Shown here one piece after another: positions 22,230-33,119 of a stretch of DNA of 64,000 nt. A program made the translations under genes and the position numbers. Location of the stretch: the NCBI GenBank assembly GCA_020205615.1, contig CM035162.1, forward strand, positions 44,506,464 to 44,570,463, in the 5' to 3' direction. Each line of letters starts with the position of its first letter. The first letter of the stretch is position 1. Under the pieces are notes generated by a model, which was not told the origin of the DNA, did not search any database, and saw only the letters and a list, made by a program, of their open reading frames with translations. This DNA comes from Panax quinquefolius (lineage: Eukaryota > Streptophyta > Magnoliopsida > Apiales > Araliaceae).

Positions 22230-25200
22230 TGCACTAAAGCCAATCGTCATGGTATCTTATACTCTTCTTCTCTAAGTGACGATTATCCTCATTGTTGGAT
22301 AAGCTTTAGTTAATGGATATGTAATGTTGTTCATGAGAGTCCACTATCTCTATAGTGATTTCCCATCTTTCAATGATTCTAATAATCAAATGAAAGTGCC
22401 ACAACACATGTTTAGATCCAAGATGAGACTTAGGAACTATTCCTAGTTCTGTAATGAACTATTAATCCAAACAATCAACTTGCAGCTTCATTTATAGCTA
22501 TATACTTTGTCTTTATCACTAAACCAACAACTCTTTCCTGTTTGGAACCTTTCCAATTCACTACACCACTGTTCAAGGTAACACTTTACCTTAAAGTGGA
22601 TTTCTATCGTCTTGGTCCGTCCGAAAAACTTGAGTCCGTAAAGCCCTCTAGTTTTAATTCGGACCCACCATGTATGCTCACATCCTTAGTGCCTGGGTTA
22701 AGAACTTTAAGATGTTTTTCACCGCCTTACGGTGATCTTCTCGTAACATGACCGATCAACATCGTGTCTCGTACATTTCATTGCATACATGATTGTCACT
22801 CATGCGATCTCTCTTCTTTGGAGTCTATGGGGACTATTAAGAGATACACTCCATGGCTCATCAACATGAGACATCTCTTGAGTTTGCCATGCTAAACGAC
22901 TTTAGCATCAAATGAATATATCGTTCCTTGGGTTAAGTCGAGCATCCTCTTAAATCTATCTATATAGATTTATATCCCCAACTAAGATACTCTTCCAAAT
23001 CATTCATGGAGGAATGTTTAGACAACTTTATCATTACTGATTGTAGCATTGGTATGTCATTCCTTATCTGTAGTATATCAACATATAATACTAGAAATGT
23101 CACGATGCTCCCACTGACCCCTTTTTACACACTTAGGTCATTTCTTATTTTGATAAAATCAAACTCTTTTGATTGCCTCATCAAAACGAATGTTCCATAT
23201 TTGAGAAACTTGCTTCAATCCATTTCTCTGAGTGTCTACAACACTTACCTCATCGTATGTAACTCTGGATCATCATCTTTTATGATGCGTACCTCATCAT
23301 CATCATCTATGATGAATCCATACCTCCCATGTATCTTGGTGACTATTCCGCATTTACGATTGGTACTGTGGTACAATAGGTATATCTATAGGTTCCTCTT
23401 ATTTGATTTATAGTGTTTTGTGGTTCTTGAACTCTTCAAGATCTATTATCCTCCCACTAGCCCTCTTCAATGATAAACACCTTTATCTTAGTAAGAAGCG
23501 TGTGTTCGCATAACAAACACCTTTTGCTAAGCAGGATTATAGAACATATACCCTAAACTTACTTTAGGATGTCCCACAAATTGACACTTATAAAATCTTG
23601 TCCCAAGCTTATCCTTTGAAACCTTTTTCATATAAGTTGGACAACCCCTTATCTTAACATACTTAAGATTAGGAATCCTCCCCGTCCATAACTTTTATGG
23701 AGTCTTAAATGGATTTAGAGGTTACCATTTTCGTAGATATGCGTACCATTTCTAGGACATTGACCCTGAGAGGGATACCGGAATGTCAGTAAAATCATTA
23801 TGGACCGCACCATGTTCAACAAGGTACGATTTTTCCTTTCGGATACATCAATCAATTATTACGTATCATGAGGTGTCCATTATGAGAAAACCATTTGAGA
23901 TGATCTAGAAACTTATTGCACAAGTATTTATTCCTTGATCTAATCAAAGAGTCTTAATACTTTGCAAATTTGTTTCACTTTTGAATTCTTTGAACCTTTC
24001 AAATAATTCACACTCAGTATTTCAAAGAAATACACACATTCAACTCTTTGAATGATCATCTCCTTTTCTTATACTAATTTGTTCAATATGCAAAATTATT
24101 TTCATGTAAGTCAAGTATACAAAATTTATTAGTAATATTCCATTCTATACAAAACATTATTATTATAAATAGAACAACAATTGTTCTTAATTATAATACC
24201 AAAGATTTCATTGTCAACAATAAAATGGAAATAATATTTTTAACAAGAACCGGAATACAATAACAACTTATTGACTTAATAGATTTGTTCGTAGGCATTG
24301 CTAAACTATAAGTTTCTATGGCTAATATGGCAACCTTTGCTACATTTCCCATACATAGGATTACTTATATTTGTTTAGCTTTCTACTCGCTTGGTCCCTT
24401 CATAAATCTATATTTATGATAACCAAAGTCGGTATCCAATACCCAAGTAGAACCTCGACTTAAAGAAAAATTTATTTAAATCATGAACAAAATTGCATTT
24501 GTAAGAAACTTCACTAAGCTTCTTTGGTTAGCCTCTGCAAGATGCTTCGCAGCTTTCTTTTCGTTGTCCGTGCTTATCATAGTGGAAGCAAACTCCTTTG
24601 CTATCCGTGACGCTTTGTTCTTATTATCCCGCCTTTCTATTTACCTTCTTTGAATCGTTCTTCTTTTCGTAAGATCCTTTGGCCCCTACCAAGAAGACTT
24701 TGTTTTTCTTGGTTGAAAGTGACTCTCAACATTTTTCAACATGTTAAGCAAAATCGCAAAGTCGATATCTAGCTTGTTCATATGAAAAATTCACAACAAT
24801 TGTGAAAGGAGTCCGGGAGTGAGTGCAAGATCAAATCTTGGCTCAACTCTCCATCCATGACAAAATCCGTTGTCCTAATTGATTAATCAAATTGATTATG
24901 TTTAGGACTTTTGTCTGTACTATAGTGCCATTGGCCATTCTAGATCGGAAGAGCTCCTTAGATATCTGATATCTATCAGTCCTACTTTCCTCACCATCAA
25001 CTACTTGATGTGCAGGAGTATAGTAAGAGCATCCATAGTTTCATGCCGACTGAAGCTCGTTACTCATGGATGCGAAAGCATGATGCATCGAGCCTAATCG
25101 TGCATCATCTCGCCACTTTCTAAAAGTAGCAATCTCTTCCTCAAAGGCATTGTCTCGCAACTATTGCAGGATAAGCGTATTAAGGACATAAGATAGCTTT

Positions 25201-25300
25201 TTCAAACTATGAGAACTATTCTCAAATTCCTTAACCAATCGGTTTAATTGGATTCAAGTTAATTTAGCATTTAATATGCTTCGCAGATGATAGTAATTTT
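22230..25300 (-). pseudogene. Copia B gag-pol remnants
   Basis: On the minus strand, in the order of a copia polyprotein: gag strings such as DLILHSLPDSF and ILLNMLKNVE (about 24750-24900), a decayed zinc-knuckle region VCFHYDKHGQRK followed by HLAEANQ (about 24500-24600), the protease core TWVLDT at about 24430-24450 (the usual Gly after DT is Asp), an integrase string like PFKTPYKLWTG near 23680-23710, and RYHDDWL just before the purine tract. Frames are broken throughout and no frame of useful length survives. The plus-strand frames at 22542 and 23006 are not genes. Domain order makes the copia call firm; details between anchors are uncertain. Confidence 0.7.
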
Positions 25301-27635
25301 TAGACATTGTAAAATTCTGTAAATGAATTTGTAATTAACAACATTTTAACATACATTCTTTTATTAATTACCAAAATAATTTAGGTCTTGTTTTAAATTG
25401 GTATCTCCCACTATTTTCTTCAAACTATATTACCCTCACTTATATAGTTCTGCAAAATCTAATTAAAGATTTGCTAGTGAAAATAAGGATCCCATTTCAA
25501 ATGTATATAGCCTTGTGGTGACACAACAAACTATATATAAATAAATAGGTAGGCAACTTTTGTCAATTACATCAACTATGCAACTCCTTTTCTTTTGCCT
25601 CTTAGATTATTTTAATCAAGTGGTGGCACATCCGAATCAAAATTATCCAAGTTAAGTCCGACCTAGCACTCCATATATTCAAAAAAGAAAAATATCATCC
25701 TTGTGGTGACACAACAAAACAATATTGTTCAATTTTCTTTATAAGCATCAAATGTGATAAATTAACATCTTAAATACTTAATACTTGCCTTGTGGTGACA
25801 CAACAAACTCATATTAAATATTTAATACTCTATTAATTTTATCATGCTAGAAGGCGACGTTCGATATTCCAAATATCTTTGAACGCTTAGGACTTAATAT
25901 AAAAAATATTTGAGGGGTTTATTATTAATTTGTCTCATTCTTGTTTAGTTTGGCGCATTTACATATATATATATAAAATACGCGTTATATTAATGAACAT
26001 GCGAAGCATGTTTGCATAATATATAATATATATAGTATACGCATGTACATATAGAATACTATATTCTACCCGGATTGATTATGGACTTTTATTCTAGTTT
26101 GGTTCACTAGAGCCATCAAGTGAACCAAAAGGTCAAACCCTAGGGGTGCAAGAATTAATATTTAAATATAACAATTACATTTAAACCTTGGGGCTCCATT
26201 ACAAGCAGGTCTTCAAGCGCTCCTTGCTCCTCGATCTCTAATTCTTCAAAATTAATTCTAACTATTCCTATTACAAAACTATTTAAAATAAATAGAAACC
26301 TTGATCGTTGATCAAGGGAAGTACATAGGAGGAGATAGAATTTACATTAAGAAAAATTAGAGAAGGCGAGGTACGCAGACCCCATTTAATAAAACCCATA
26401 CATTCATGCATCCAACTAAAATAAAATCCAATCGCATCGGGTCAATAGTCCATAATCAATCCCATTTATTATCATACACATCACCATACGCATCAATAAA
26501 TAACATTCATCTCATGAATAATAAACATTTAATATATATATTGATATCATTTAATGGGCAAATTTAGTTAGTATAAAATCTATTTTTGAATTAAAATAAA
26601 CTCCTTTATTTTAATCCAAATTTAAATCAAAATAAAACTATTTTATTTTAATTTATCCAATTTTGAATAAAATAAACTATTTTATTTTTAATCAAAATTT
26701 TAATCAAAATAAACTCCTTTATTTTAATTAATTATGGAATCCAATTCCATAAAAAAAAAATCTCTAATTAAAATAAACTCTTTTATTTTAATTAATTATG
26801 GAATCCAATTCCATGTAAAAAAATATTAAAGGAAACACGGATTATATTTCCTATTCACAAATAAACTCTTTTATTTTGAATAATATGAAATCCTATTTCA
26901 TATCTAAATAAACTTCTTTATTTAAGGAAAGATGGATTTACTTCCTATACACAAATAAACTCCTTTATTTTAGGAAAAATAAAATCCAATTTCAACTCCA
27001 ATTAGTTATTATGGAATCCAATTCCAACTCTAATTAGTTAGCATGAAATTTTAATTTTAAAATTAAAATAAACTTTATATTTTAATATAAAAATAAACTT
27101 TTATTTTAATATCAAAATAAAATTTTATTTTAATAATAAAATTATTAAGAATATTATATATATATAATAATAAAACAAAACCATTATTTTATTATATATA
27201 TAATAAAACCGTATATATTAAAATATATATTATACGGTAAATGTCATATATATATAATATATATATATATAGAACCTGCCATGATCCGTGCACTTGTTCC
27301 TTTTTCAAAAAAAAAAAATTGCTGCCGTTTTTTTATTTATTTTATATTATCGTGGACCAGGAGCCTTCATTTACAAATCATTCGTGCAGCTCATTCATTA
27401 TACATTATTATATTATATATATATTAGTATATAACAGGCAAGCCAGAATAAAGGACCACGAATCAGGATTCAAAAAAAAAAAAATTGACAGGATGTTTCC
27501 AAAAAAAAAAATTTCGGCACCTATTTTTTTTTTTATTTAAATTTTATACAATAAAATTATGCCCAATTAAATTGTTCTAAACACATATCAATATACATAT
27601 CAAATCTGAACAATTAATAATTCGCATAAAGGTTT
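25300..27635 (-). other. Copia B 5' leader with two repeat arrays
   Basis: A non-coding, AT-rich leader between the B primer site and gag. It holds three copies of CTTGTGGTGACACAACAAA (about 25512, 25701, 25792) and an array of AAATAAACT(C/T)(C/T)TTTATTTTAAT-like units (26590-27130), plus TA runs near 27150-27270 and 27410-27425. Confidence 0.65.
26590..27130. repeat. AATAAACTCCTTTATTTT array in copia B leader
   Basis: About ten degenerate copies of AAATAAACTCCTTTATTTTA at 30-70-bp spacing, each partly self-complementary (AAATAAA/TTTATTT), joined by ATGGAATCCAATTCCA linkers that are also palindromic in part. Confidence 0.75.
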
Positions 27636-27648
27636 GGCTCTGATGCCA
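27636..27648 (-). promoter_or_regulatory. Primer-binding site of copia B
   Basis: Minus-strand TGGCATCAGAGCC, one base from the LTR end CCTAACA. Complementary to the tRNA-Met 3' end; it fixes the orientation of element B. Confidence 0.92.
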
Positions 27649-27649
27649 T

Positions 27650-29526
27650 TGTTAGGTTTGTAATATTCATAACGCAATCAAATTGCAAAAATTAACGGAA
27701 GCGTGGTAAAATCAGAGTTTAAAAAAAATTTACAAACCATATACCCGGATCATCCTTTATGCATAATCATTAATTAAACGAAAAGATAAAGAATAAATCA
27801 TACCCTTGAAGATCGAGCTTCCTCAGGTACAAGTTCACCTCCAAATCCTTTCGCGTTCAATCTTGAATCCACCGGGTTTGGTTCCTTCCTTTGACCAACG
27901 TTAGCCACCCAAATGTTTGGCCTCTAGAGGTGATCCACCAAGGAAGAAGAAAATTCAAGAAGAAGGGTGGTTGGCTAAACCCTAGTTTTCTATCTCTATA
28001 GAAAGGGTGTATTCTCCCAACAAATTGGAATTATTACGTATGTTGAAAAATCAACAACCCACACCACCCATAATAAGACTCCTCTTATTTATAGATGTGG
28101 GCAACCCACCTTAACAATTAAGGAATTGGGTTTTAATTAATTAATTCTTTTAATTAATTAAGCTCCCTAATCTTATTAGGGATAATTAATTAAACTCCTT
28201 TAACTAATTTAACCTCTTAATCTTATTAGGAATAAATGAGAGTACTTATATTAAATTAATTCCTAAACTCTTTTAGAAATTAAAATAATAATAATTGTAA
28301 TAATATTAATAAGACTCTCTTATTAATTTATATTTAATATTTCTAAAATATTAAATAATAATATTAAGCTATTTAATTTATTCTATCACCATAGATTAAA
28401 TTAAATATACTTAACATATATTATTACGATTATGCCATTAACTTCTTAAATAATTATTCTTCCTTTTATGGTGTGACCCTTTAGGTTCTCCATATTAAAC
28501 AGGTTGTGAATAAATCAATTAGAACAATTCTAATCTTATTTAAATAAATAAATTAAACAATTAATTTATTTAAATAAATAATATTTATTCTACAATAGGG
28601 ATAAGCCTCCCAGCGATCAACGACTTTCCGGATAATATAGATTTCAACATTAATCATAAAAGAACCTTTGAGTAAATAGTTACCGTGACAATTCAATCCT
28701 TCCACCATACAATGTCCCAATTAAATATAAGACATGGAATTACCGTCAAGTCTTATTTTATTTAATTATATGTATTTCGATCCTTAAATGCACAACTCAA
28801 ATAATGCAAATTAGAAACTTCTTTCTAATTTCATTACGCCGCCGCCAAGGACTCTTGGGTTGTCATTTATCGAATCACATAGGACATTTTCTCTTCTTTT
28901 ATTAAAAGTGGTAGATTCTTTATTGAACATACATTATCTCCATGTATAACTTATTATACCCAAGCATACCCTTTGATATACCCTAAGGGTCTTAAGGAAT
29001 AAGTCAAAGTATAACTCATCATACACAAGATACTATGATGATCTCAAGTCCAAGGATTACTTGTACTACTATCACTACAGGAATTCCTATTGACAGCAAA
29101 TAAAACTCCATTAGGTATTCCTTAGCGAGCCACGCTCAATTGAACTTATTCTCTAATAAGCACCTACATACTTGCTTTAGTGTCTCCACACAAATGATCA
29201 TGAGATCAATCATCCTCATCCAATGAGCAAGCAACATATGTACCAATCTATCCGGATTCACTAATCCCCAATTTAGTAATCCAACGATTGGGAACTATTT
29301 TAGTTTTAAGCTTTCTAAGAATTTAGATCTCATTAGAATGATCATCATCATTATTCTAAAAGCATTGCTTAAAACTATGGGTTTATCACATATTATAAAA
29401 CAAAGATCATGTAGATAATTAAAAGCCTTTCATAAATTAATACTTTTTATTAATAAATGAATAAGATTGTTACAAAGTATATGCTTTATCATCAAACATG
29501 ATTGGCTTGTGTGCATACTACTTTCA
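27650..29526 (-). repeat. Copia B LTR, right copy (5' LTR of element)
   Basis: Starts TGTTAGG on the plus strand and ends CTTTCA at 29526; it pairs with 20344-22219. Confidence 0.93.
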
Positions 29527-29575
29527 GGATTTGGCGACTCAAGATGGGTGATGTATACATTTTTGGGGCGCCGCG
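29527..29575 (+). mobile_element. C1 5' LTR, last segment
   Basis: After the right target copy of B, the C LTR resumes with GGCGACTCAAGATGGGTGAT. It ends at a degraded terminus, GGGGCGCCGCG, where other C copies have GGGGGCGTCACA. Confidence 0.85.
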
Positions 29576-29577
29576 GT

Positions 29578-29589
29578 TGGTATCAAAGC
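29578..29589 (+). promoter_or_regulatory. Primer-binding site of C1
   Basis: TGGTATCAAAGC, same position and flanks as in C2 (41639-41650). Confidence 0.85.
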
Positions 29590-29756
29590 TTAGGATATGA
29601 TCCTGGTGAGATGTGAGACAAGAACTAGGAGGGGAGAGGGGAATTCCTTCGCTAGTATGACCTACCTAAGTTTAATTGGTATTTAATTGGTCGGTCAGAG
29701 TATAGGGATAATATGTAGCATGTCAATTAACCCTTGTTTTGTGGCAGTATTTGAAA

Positions 29757-29862
29757 ATGGCATCCGAGAATGTTGAGAATAACAATGGAGCACAAGAGAC
29801 CGTTGAGTCTCCACAGATCAATAATCAGGATAATGTGTATCAGGAAGGCGACAATCCTCATG
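29757..29862 (+). pseudogene. gag: C1 gag stub (rest deleted)
   Basis: The ATG at 29757 and the next 35 codons match C2 gag from 41825 (MASENVENN versus MTSENVENS, then NNQDNV). At 29862 the sequence jumps from CAATCCTCATG to the protease string TTACCTGTCGATC. In C2 these points are at 41930 and 43243, so about 1.3 kb of gag and the N-terminal protease is missing, including both zinc knuckles and the catalytic Asp. Confidence 0.88.
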
Positions 29863-30135
29863 CTTGATTTACCTGTCGATCTTATTTCGTTGAAAATACT
29901 TGCATTTGACGTGATTCTAGGGATTGATTGGTTAACTACTCATTATGCAAAAATTGATTATTTTCGTAAGGTTGTTAGCTTTCATATTCCTAACCAACCT
30001 ATTATGCGAATTCAAGCGACCAAACCATTAAAATCAAGCACTGTCATCTCAAGCCATAAAGCTATTCGTTTATTGAAAAATGGATGTCAAGCTTTTTTAG
30101 CTCATGTCATGGATTTAAAATAACATACGTCAGTT
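29863..30135 (+). pseudogene. C1 protease C-terminal half
   Basis: LPVDLISLKILAFDVILGID followed by WLTTH is the C-terminal part of a Ty3-type aspartic protease; the FDVILGIDWL string is family-typical. The active-site half is lost in the deletion at 29862. The frame ends with TAA at 30121-30123, where C2 reads AAC. Confidence 0.85.
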
Positions 30136-30999
30136 TTGAATGATATTTCTATTGTTAATAAATTTCCTGACGTATTCCCTGAAGAACTTCCTGGCCTACC
30201 CCCAGAGCGTGAAATTGAATTTTGTATCGACCTTGAACCAGGTACAAAACCCCTTTCCAAAGCCCTATATCGAATGGCTCCTATTGAACTTCAGGAGTTA
30301 AAGACCCAATTGCATGAATTGTTAGACATCGGTTTCATTCATCCTAGTACGTCCCCTTGGGGTGCTCCTGTTCTATTCGTGAAGAAGAAAGATGGGAGTA
30401 TGCGACTTTGTATTGATTATCGGGAGTTGAATCATGTCACCATCAAGAATAGGTACCCATTGCCACGTATTGATGACCTGTTTGACCAGTTGCAAGGCGC
30501 CAAATTCTTTTCAAAGCTTGATCTCCATTCTGGATATCATCAGTTAAAGATTAGAACCGATGACATTCCAAAGACGGCTTTCAGAACTCGGTACGGGCAT
30601 TATGAATTCCTAGTCATGTCTTTTGGATTGACTAATGCTCCTGCTACCTTTATGGATATGATGAACTGAGTATTAAAGGAATATTTGGATCACTTTGTGG
30701 TCGTCTTTATCGATGACATCCTCATATATTCCAAAAGCCGTGAAGATCATGAACAACACTTGAGGCTGATACTCCAAAAGCTTCGTGAAAACAAGCTTTA
30801 TGCCAAGTTAGAGAAATGCGAGTTCTGGCTTGAGGAAGTAGCATTCCTGGGGCACGTAGTATCAAGTCATGGAATATTTATTGACCCGACAAAGATTAAA
30901 GCTATTCAAAGCTGGGAGCAACCTAAATTAGTGACCGAAGTACGTAGCTTTCTAGGCTTAGTTGGTTATTATCGGAGATTCGTAGAAGGGTTTTCTTGA
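30136..30999 (+). pseudogene. C1 reverse transcriptase
   Basis: Well-preserved chromoviral RT, broken only by stops. It begins with the linker [14 protein letters not shown]; then come [20 protein letters not shown], the YRELN box, [22 protein letters not shown] and the catalytic FIDD (codons 30706-30717), followed by KCEFW...[11 protein letters not shown]. The first stop, TGA at 30667-30669, is CGA in C2; the second, TGA at 30997-30999, is CGA in C2 at 44369-44371. It would copy element RNA to DNA. The [18 protein letters not shown] motif fits the Tekay/Del lineage. Confidence 0.92.
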
Positions 31000-31482
31000 A
31001 TTGCTACTCCATTAACTCAGCTGACTCGAAAAGATACAAAATTTGGTTGGAGCGTGGAATATGAGAAGAGTTTTCAAGAACTTAATAGGAGACTCATTTC
31101 AGCACCTGTTCTGACAATACCATCTGGCTCGGAGGGATTTGTCATCTACAATGATGCTTTGGGGAAAGGGTTAGGATGTGTTCTCATGCAACATGGGAAA
31201 GTCATAGCCTATGCCTCTCGGCAACTCAAAGAATATGAGAGGAATTATCCTACTCATGATCTAGAGTTGGCAGCTGTTGTCTTCGCACTTAAAATTTGGA
31301 GGCATTACTTGTATGGGGAGAAAGTGGAAATCTTTACGGATCATAAAAGCCTCAAATATTTCCTCACCCAAAAGGAACTCAACATGCGGCAACGACGTTG
31401 GCTTGAACTGTTAAAAGATTATGATCATACCATTCAATACCATCCGGTAAAGTTTAACGTAGTAGGCGACGCATTGGAGTAG
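31000..31482 (+). pseudogene. C1 RNase H
   Basis: In the RT frame: FVIYNDA (usually YSDA), [44 protein letters not shown], and NVVGDAL near the end. The acidic positions of the Ty3 RNase H are recognisable. A one-base insertion near 31478 turns the usual ALSRK end into a TAG stop at 31480-31482. It would remove the RNA strand during reverse transcription. Confidence 0.88.
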
Positions 31483-32734
31483 AAGATCATATCTTTGAAT
31501 GCGAGTGCGATATTGTCAACGTAAAGGCCCATTTTATATGACTTGTAAAGAATGGAGATAGAGTTAAAGACTTCAGGGACCAACGTGATGATGGAAAATA
31601 TACGAGTAGAACTGACTTTAATCGATAATGTTAAAGCTGCTCAAGCCACAAACATGGAGCTGATGCGTATGAGGAAGAAAGTGCAAGAAGGTGCTATACC
31701 GGAAGCAAGAATCGATGAAGAATGAATACTTTGAGTCAACTCCATACTTTGTGTTCCTAACGACCTTGATTTAAAGTATAAAATCATGATGGAAGCGCAT
31801 AACACACCGTTTGCAATCCATCCTGGGAGTACCAAAATGTATCATGATCTTTGACATATATTTTGGTGGAGCAATATGAAGAGAGAGATAACGGAGTTTA
31901 TCTCAAGAAGTTTAACTTGTCAACGAGTCAAGGCGGAGCATCAAGAACCAAAAGGTCCATTGCAACCACTTGAAATTCCAGAATGGAAGTTGGAGCACAT
32001 TACCATGGATTTCGTTGTCAGTCTTCCCAAGGTTTCTCAAGGCATAGATGTGATTTGGGTCATTTTGATAGATTGACCAAGTCGGCTCATTTCTTACTTA
32101 TACGAGAAACTTATACACTTGAACGTCTTGCTCGTATATACATAAATGAGATTGTAAGACTGCATGGTATGCCAGTATCTATAGTTTCTGATCGAGACCC
32201 AAGATTCACTTCACGATTTTGGGTTAGTTTTCAGAAAGCTATGGGCACAGATTTACGATTTAGCTTGGCATATCATCTTTAGACGGACGGGCAGTCAGAG
32301 AGGACTATTCAAACTCTTGAAGATCTATTAAGACTCCGTGTCCTTGACTTTAAGGGAAGTTGGGACAAGTTCTTACCATTGGTGGAGTTTTCCTACAACA
32401 ACAGTTATCAAGCAAGTATTGGCATGGTTTCATTCGAGGCGTTGTATGGAAGAAAGTGTCATTCTCCAGTATGCTGGGATGAGGTGGGTGAAGCAACGTT
32501 GTTGGGACCGGAGTTGTTACGTATGACTACAAAAAATATTCAAACGATCCGACAACGTATAAAAACCTCACAAGATCGACAAAAGAGTTATGCAGATCTT
32601 CATTTAAAGGACGTGGAATTCAATATTGGAGAACATGTGTTGTTACGTGTTGCTCCATGGAAAGGAGTTACGAGATTTGGAAAGAGAGGAAAGCTCAATC
32701 CTCGATTCATTGGCCCATTTTTAATCCTCGATCG
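31483..32734 (+). pseudogene. C1 integrase, cut before its C-terminal end
   Basis: Zinc domain remains near 31790-31930 (HPGSTKMYHDL, SLTCQRVKAEHQ; the first of the two Cys is replaced by Ser). DDE core: HITMDF, IVSDRDPRFTSRFW and TDGQSERTIQTLED. There are frame changes near 32075 and a CAG-to-TAG stop at 32281. The C-terminal part FIGEHVLL-like ... FGKRGKLNPRFIGPF is followed by LILDRV, at which C3 begins (32735); the chromodomain that normally follows is absent. Confidence 0.85.
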
Positions 32735-33119
32735 TGTGACGCCCCCAAAAATAGGTATACATCACCCATCTTGAGTCGCCAGATACATGGTACATAAATT
32801 CAAATACAACTAAATTATACAACAGTCGTGTAAAATACGACAAAACATAGCTGAGAATTTAAGCAAGAATATTGTCATCTAGACAATATCCACACTCAAT
32901 GGTGTCCTCATTACAATTATTATCACATTATTTCGTAGAATAGTGAGGACTACTAAAGCCATTTATCCTGGACCATAACTCCATTCCCCGACTCGTCCCA
33001 GCTATATTCTCATTTTCTGAAGAGAACAGTGAAAGAAAGGGTGAGCTCAACTAGCCCAGTAAGAAATATTATGACTAAGATAATGCCGAATAAATTATCC
33101 TTAGCCTTCAACAGTATAA
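32735..33119 (-). mobile_element. C3: reverse family-C LTR, first segment
   Basis: Starts TGTGACGCCCCCAAAAATAG, the reverse complement of the C LTR 3' end, and follows it through AAAGGGTGAGCTCAACTAG. It is interrupted at 33119 by element D; the left target copy TATAA is 33115-33119. It resumes at 39077. The flank before it, GATCG, would be its target copy, but the other side is lost. Confidence 0.88.

Larger units (their letters stand above)
20344..29526 (-). mobile_element. Copia element B, full structure, minus strand
   Basis: Two nearly identical LTRs (20344-22219 and 27650-29526; 1876 and 1877 bp) flank a 5.4-kb internal region. Read on the minus strand, the primer site TGGCATCAGAGCC is at 27636-27648 and the purine tract GTGGGAGAT at 22220-22228. 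The target copies are GTATT (20339-20343) and GGATT (29527-29531), one mismatch. Removing the element restores the C LTR string TGTACCATGTATTTGGCGAC. The polyprotein is decayed although the LTRs are young, so it probably moved with helper enzymes. Confidence 0.93.

Noticed and set aside
23006..23413. 135-codon plus-strand frame
   Set aside because: Antisense to the decayed copia B pol; composition is that of low-complexity AT-rich DNA.
29578..29589. tRNA gene fragment
   Set aside because: TGGTATCAAAGC is a primer-binding site by position next to the LTR ends; no cloverleaf surrounds it.
30136..32734. Endogenous pararetrovirus (caulimovirid)
   Set aside because: RT with integrase, CCHC gag, LTRs and a tRNA primer site identify a Ty3 retrotransposon; no movement or coat protein is seen.
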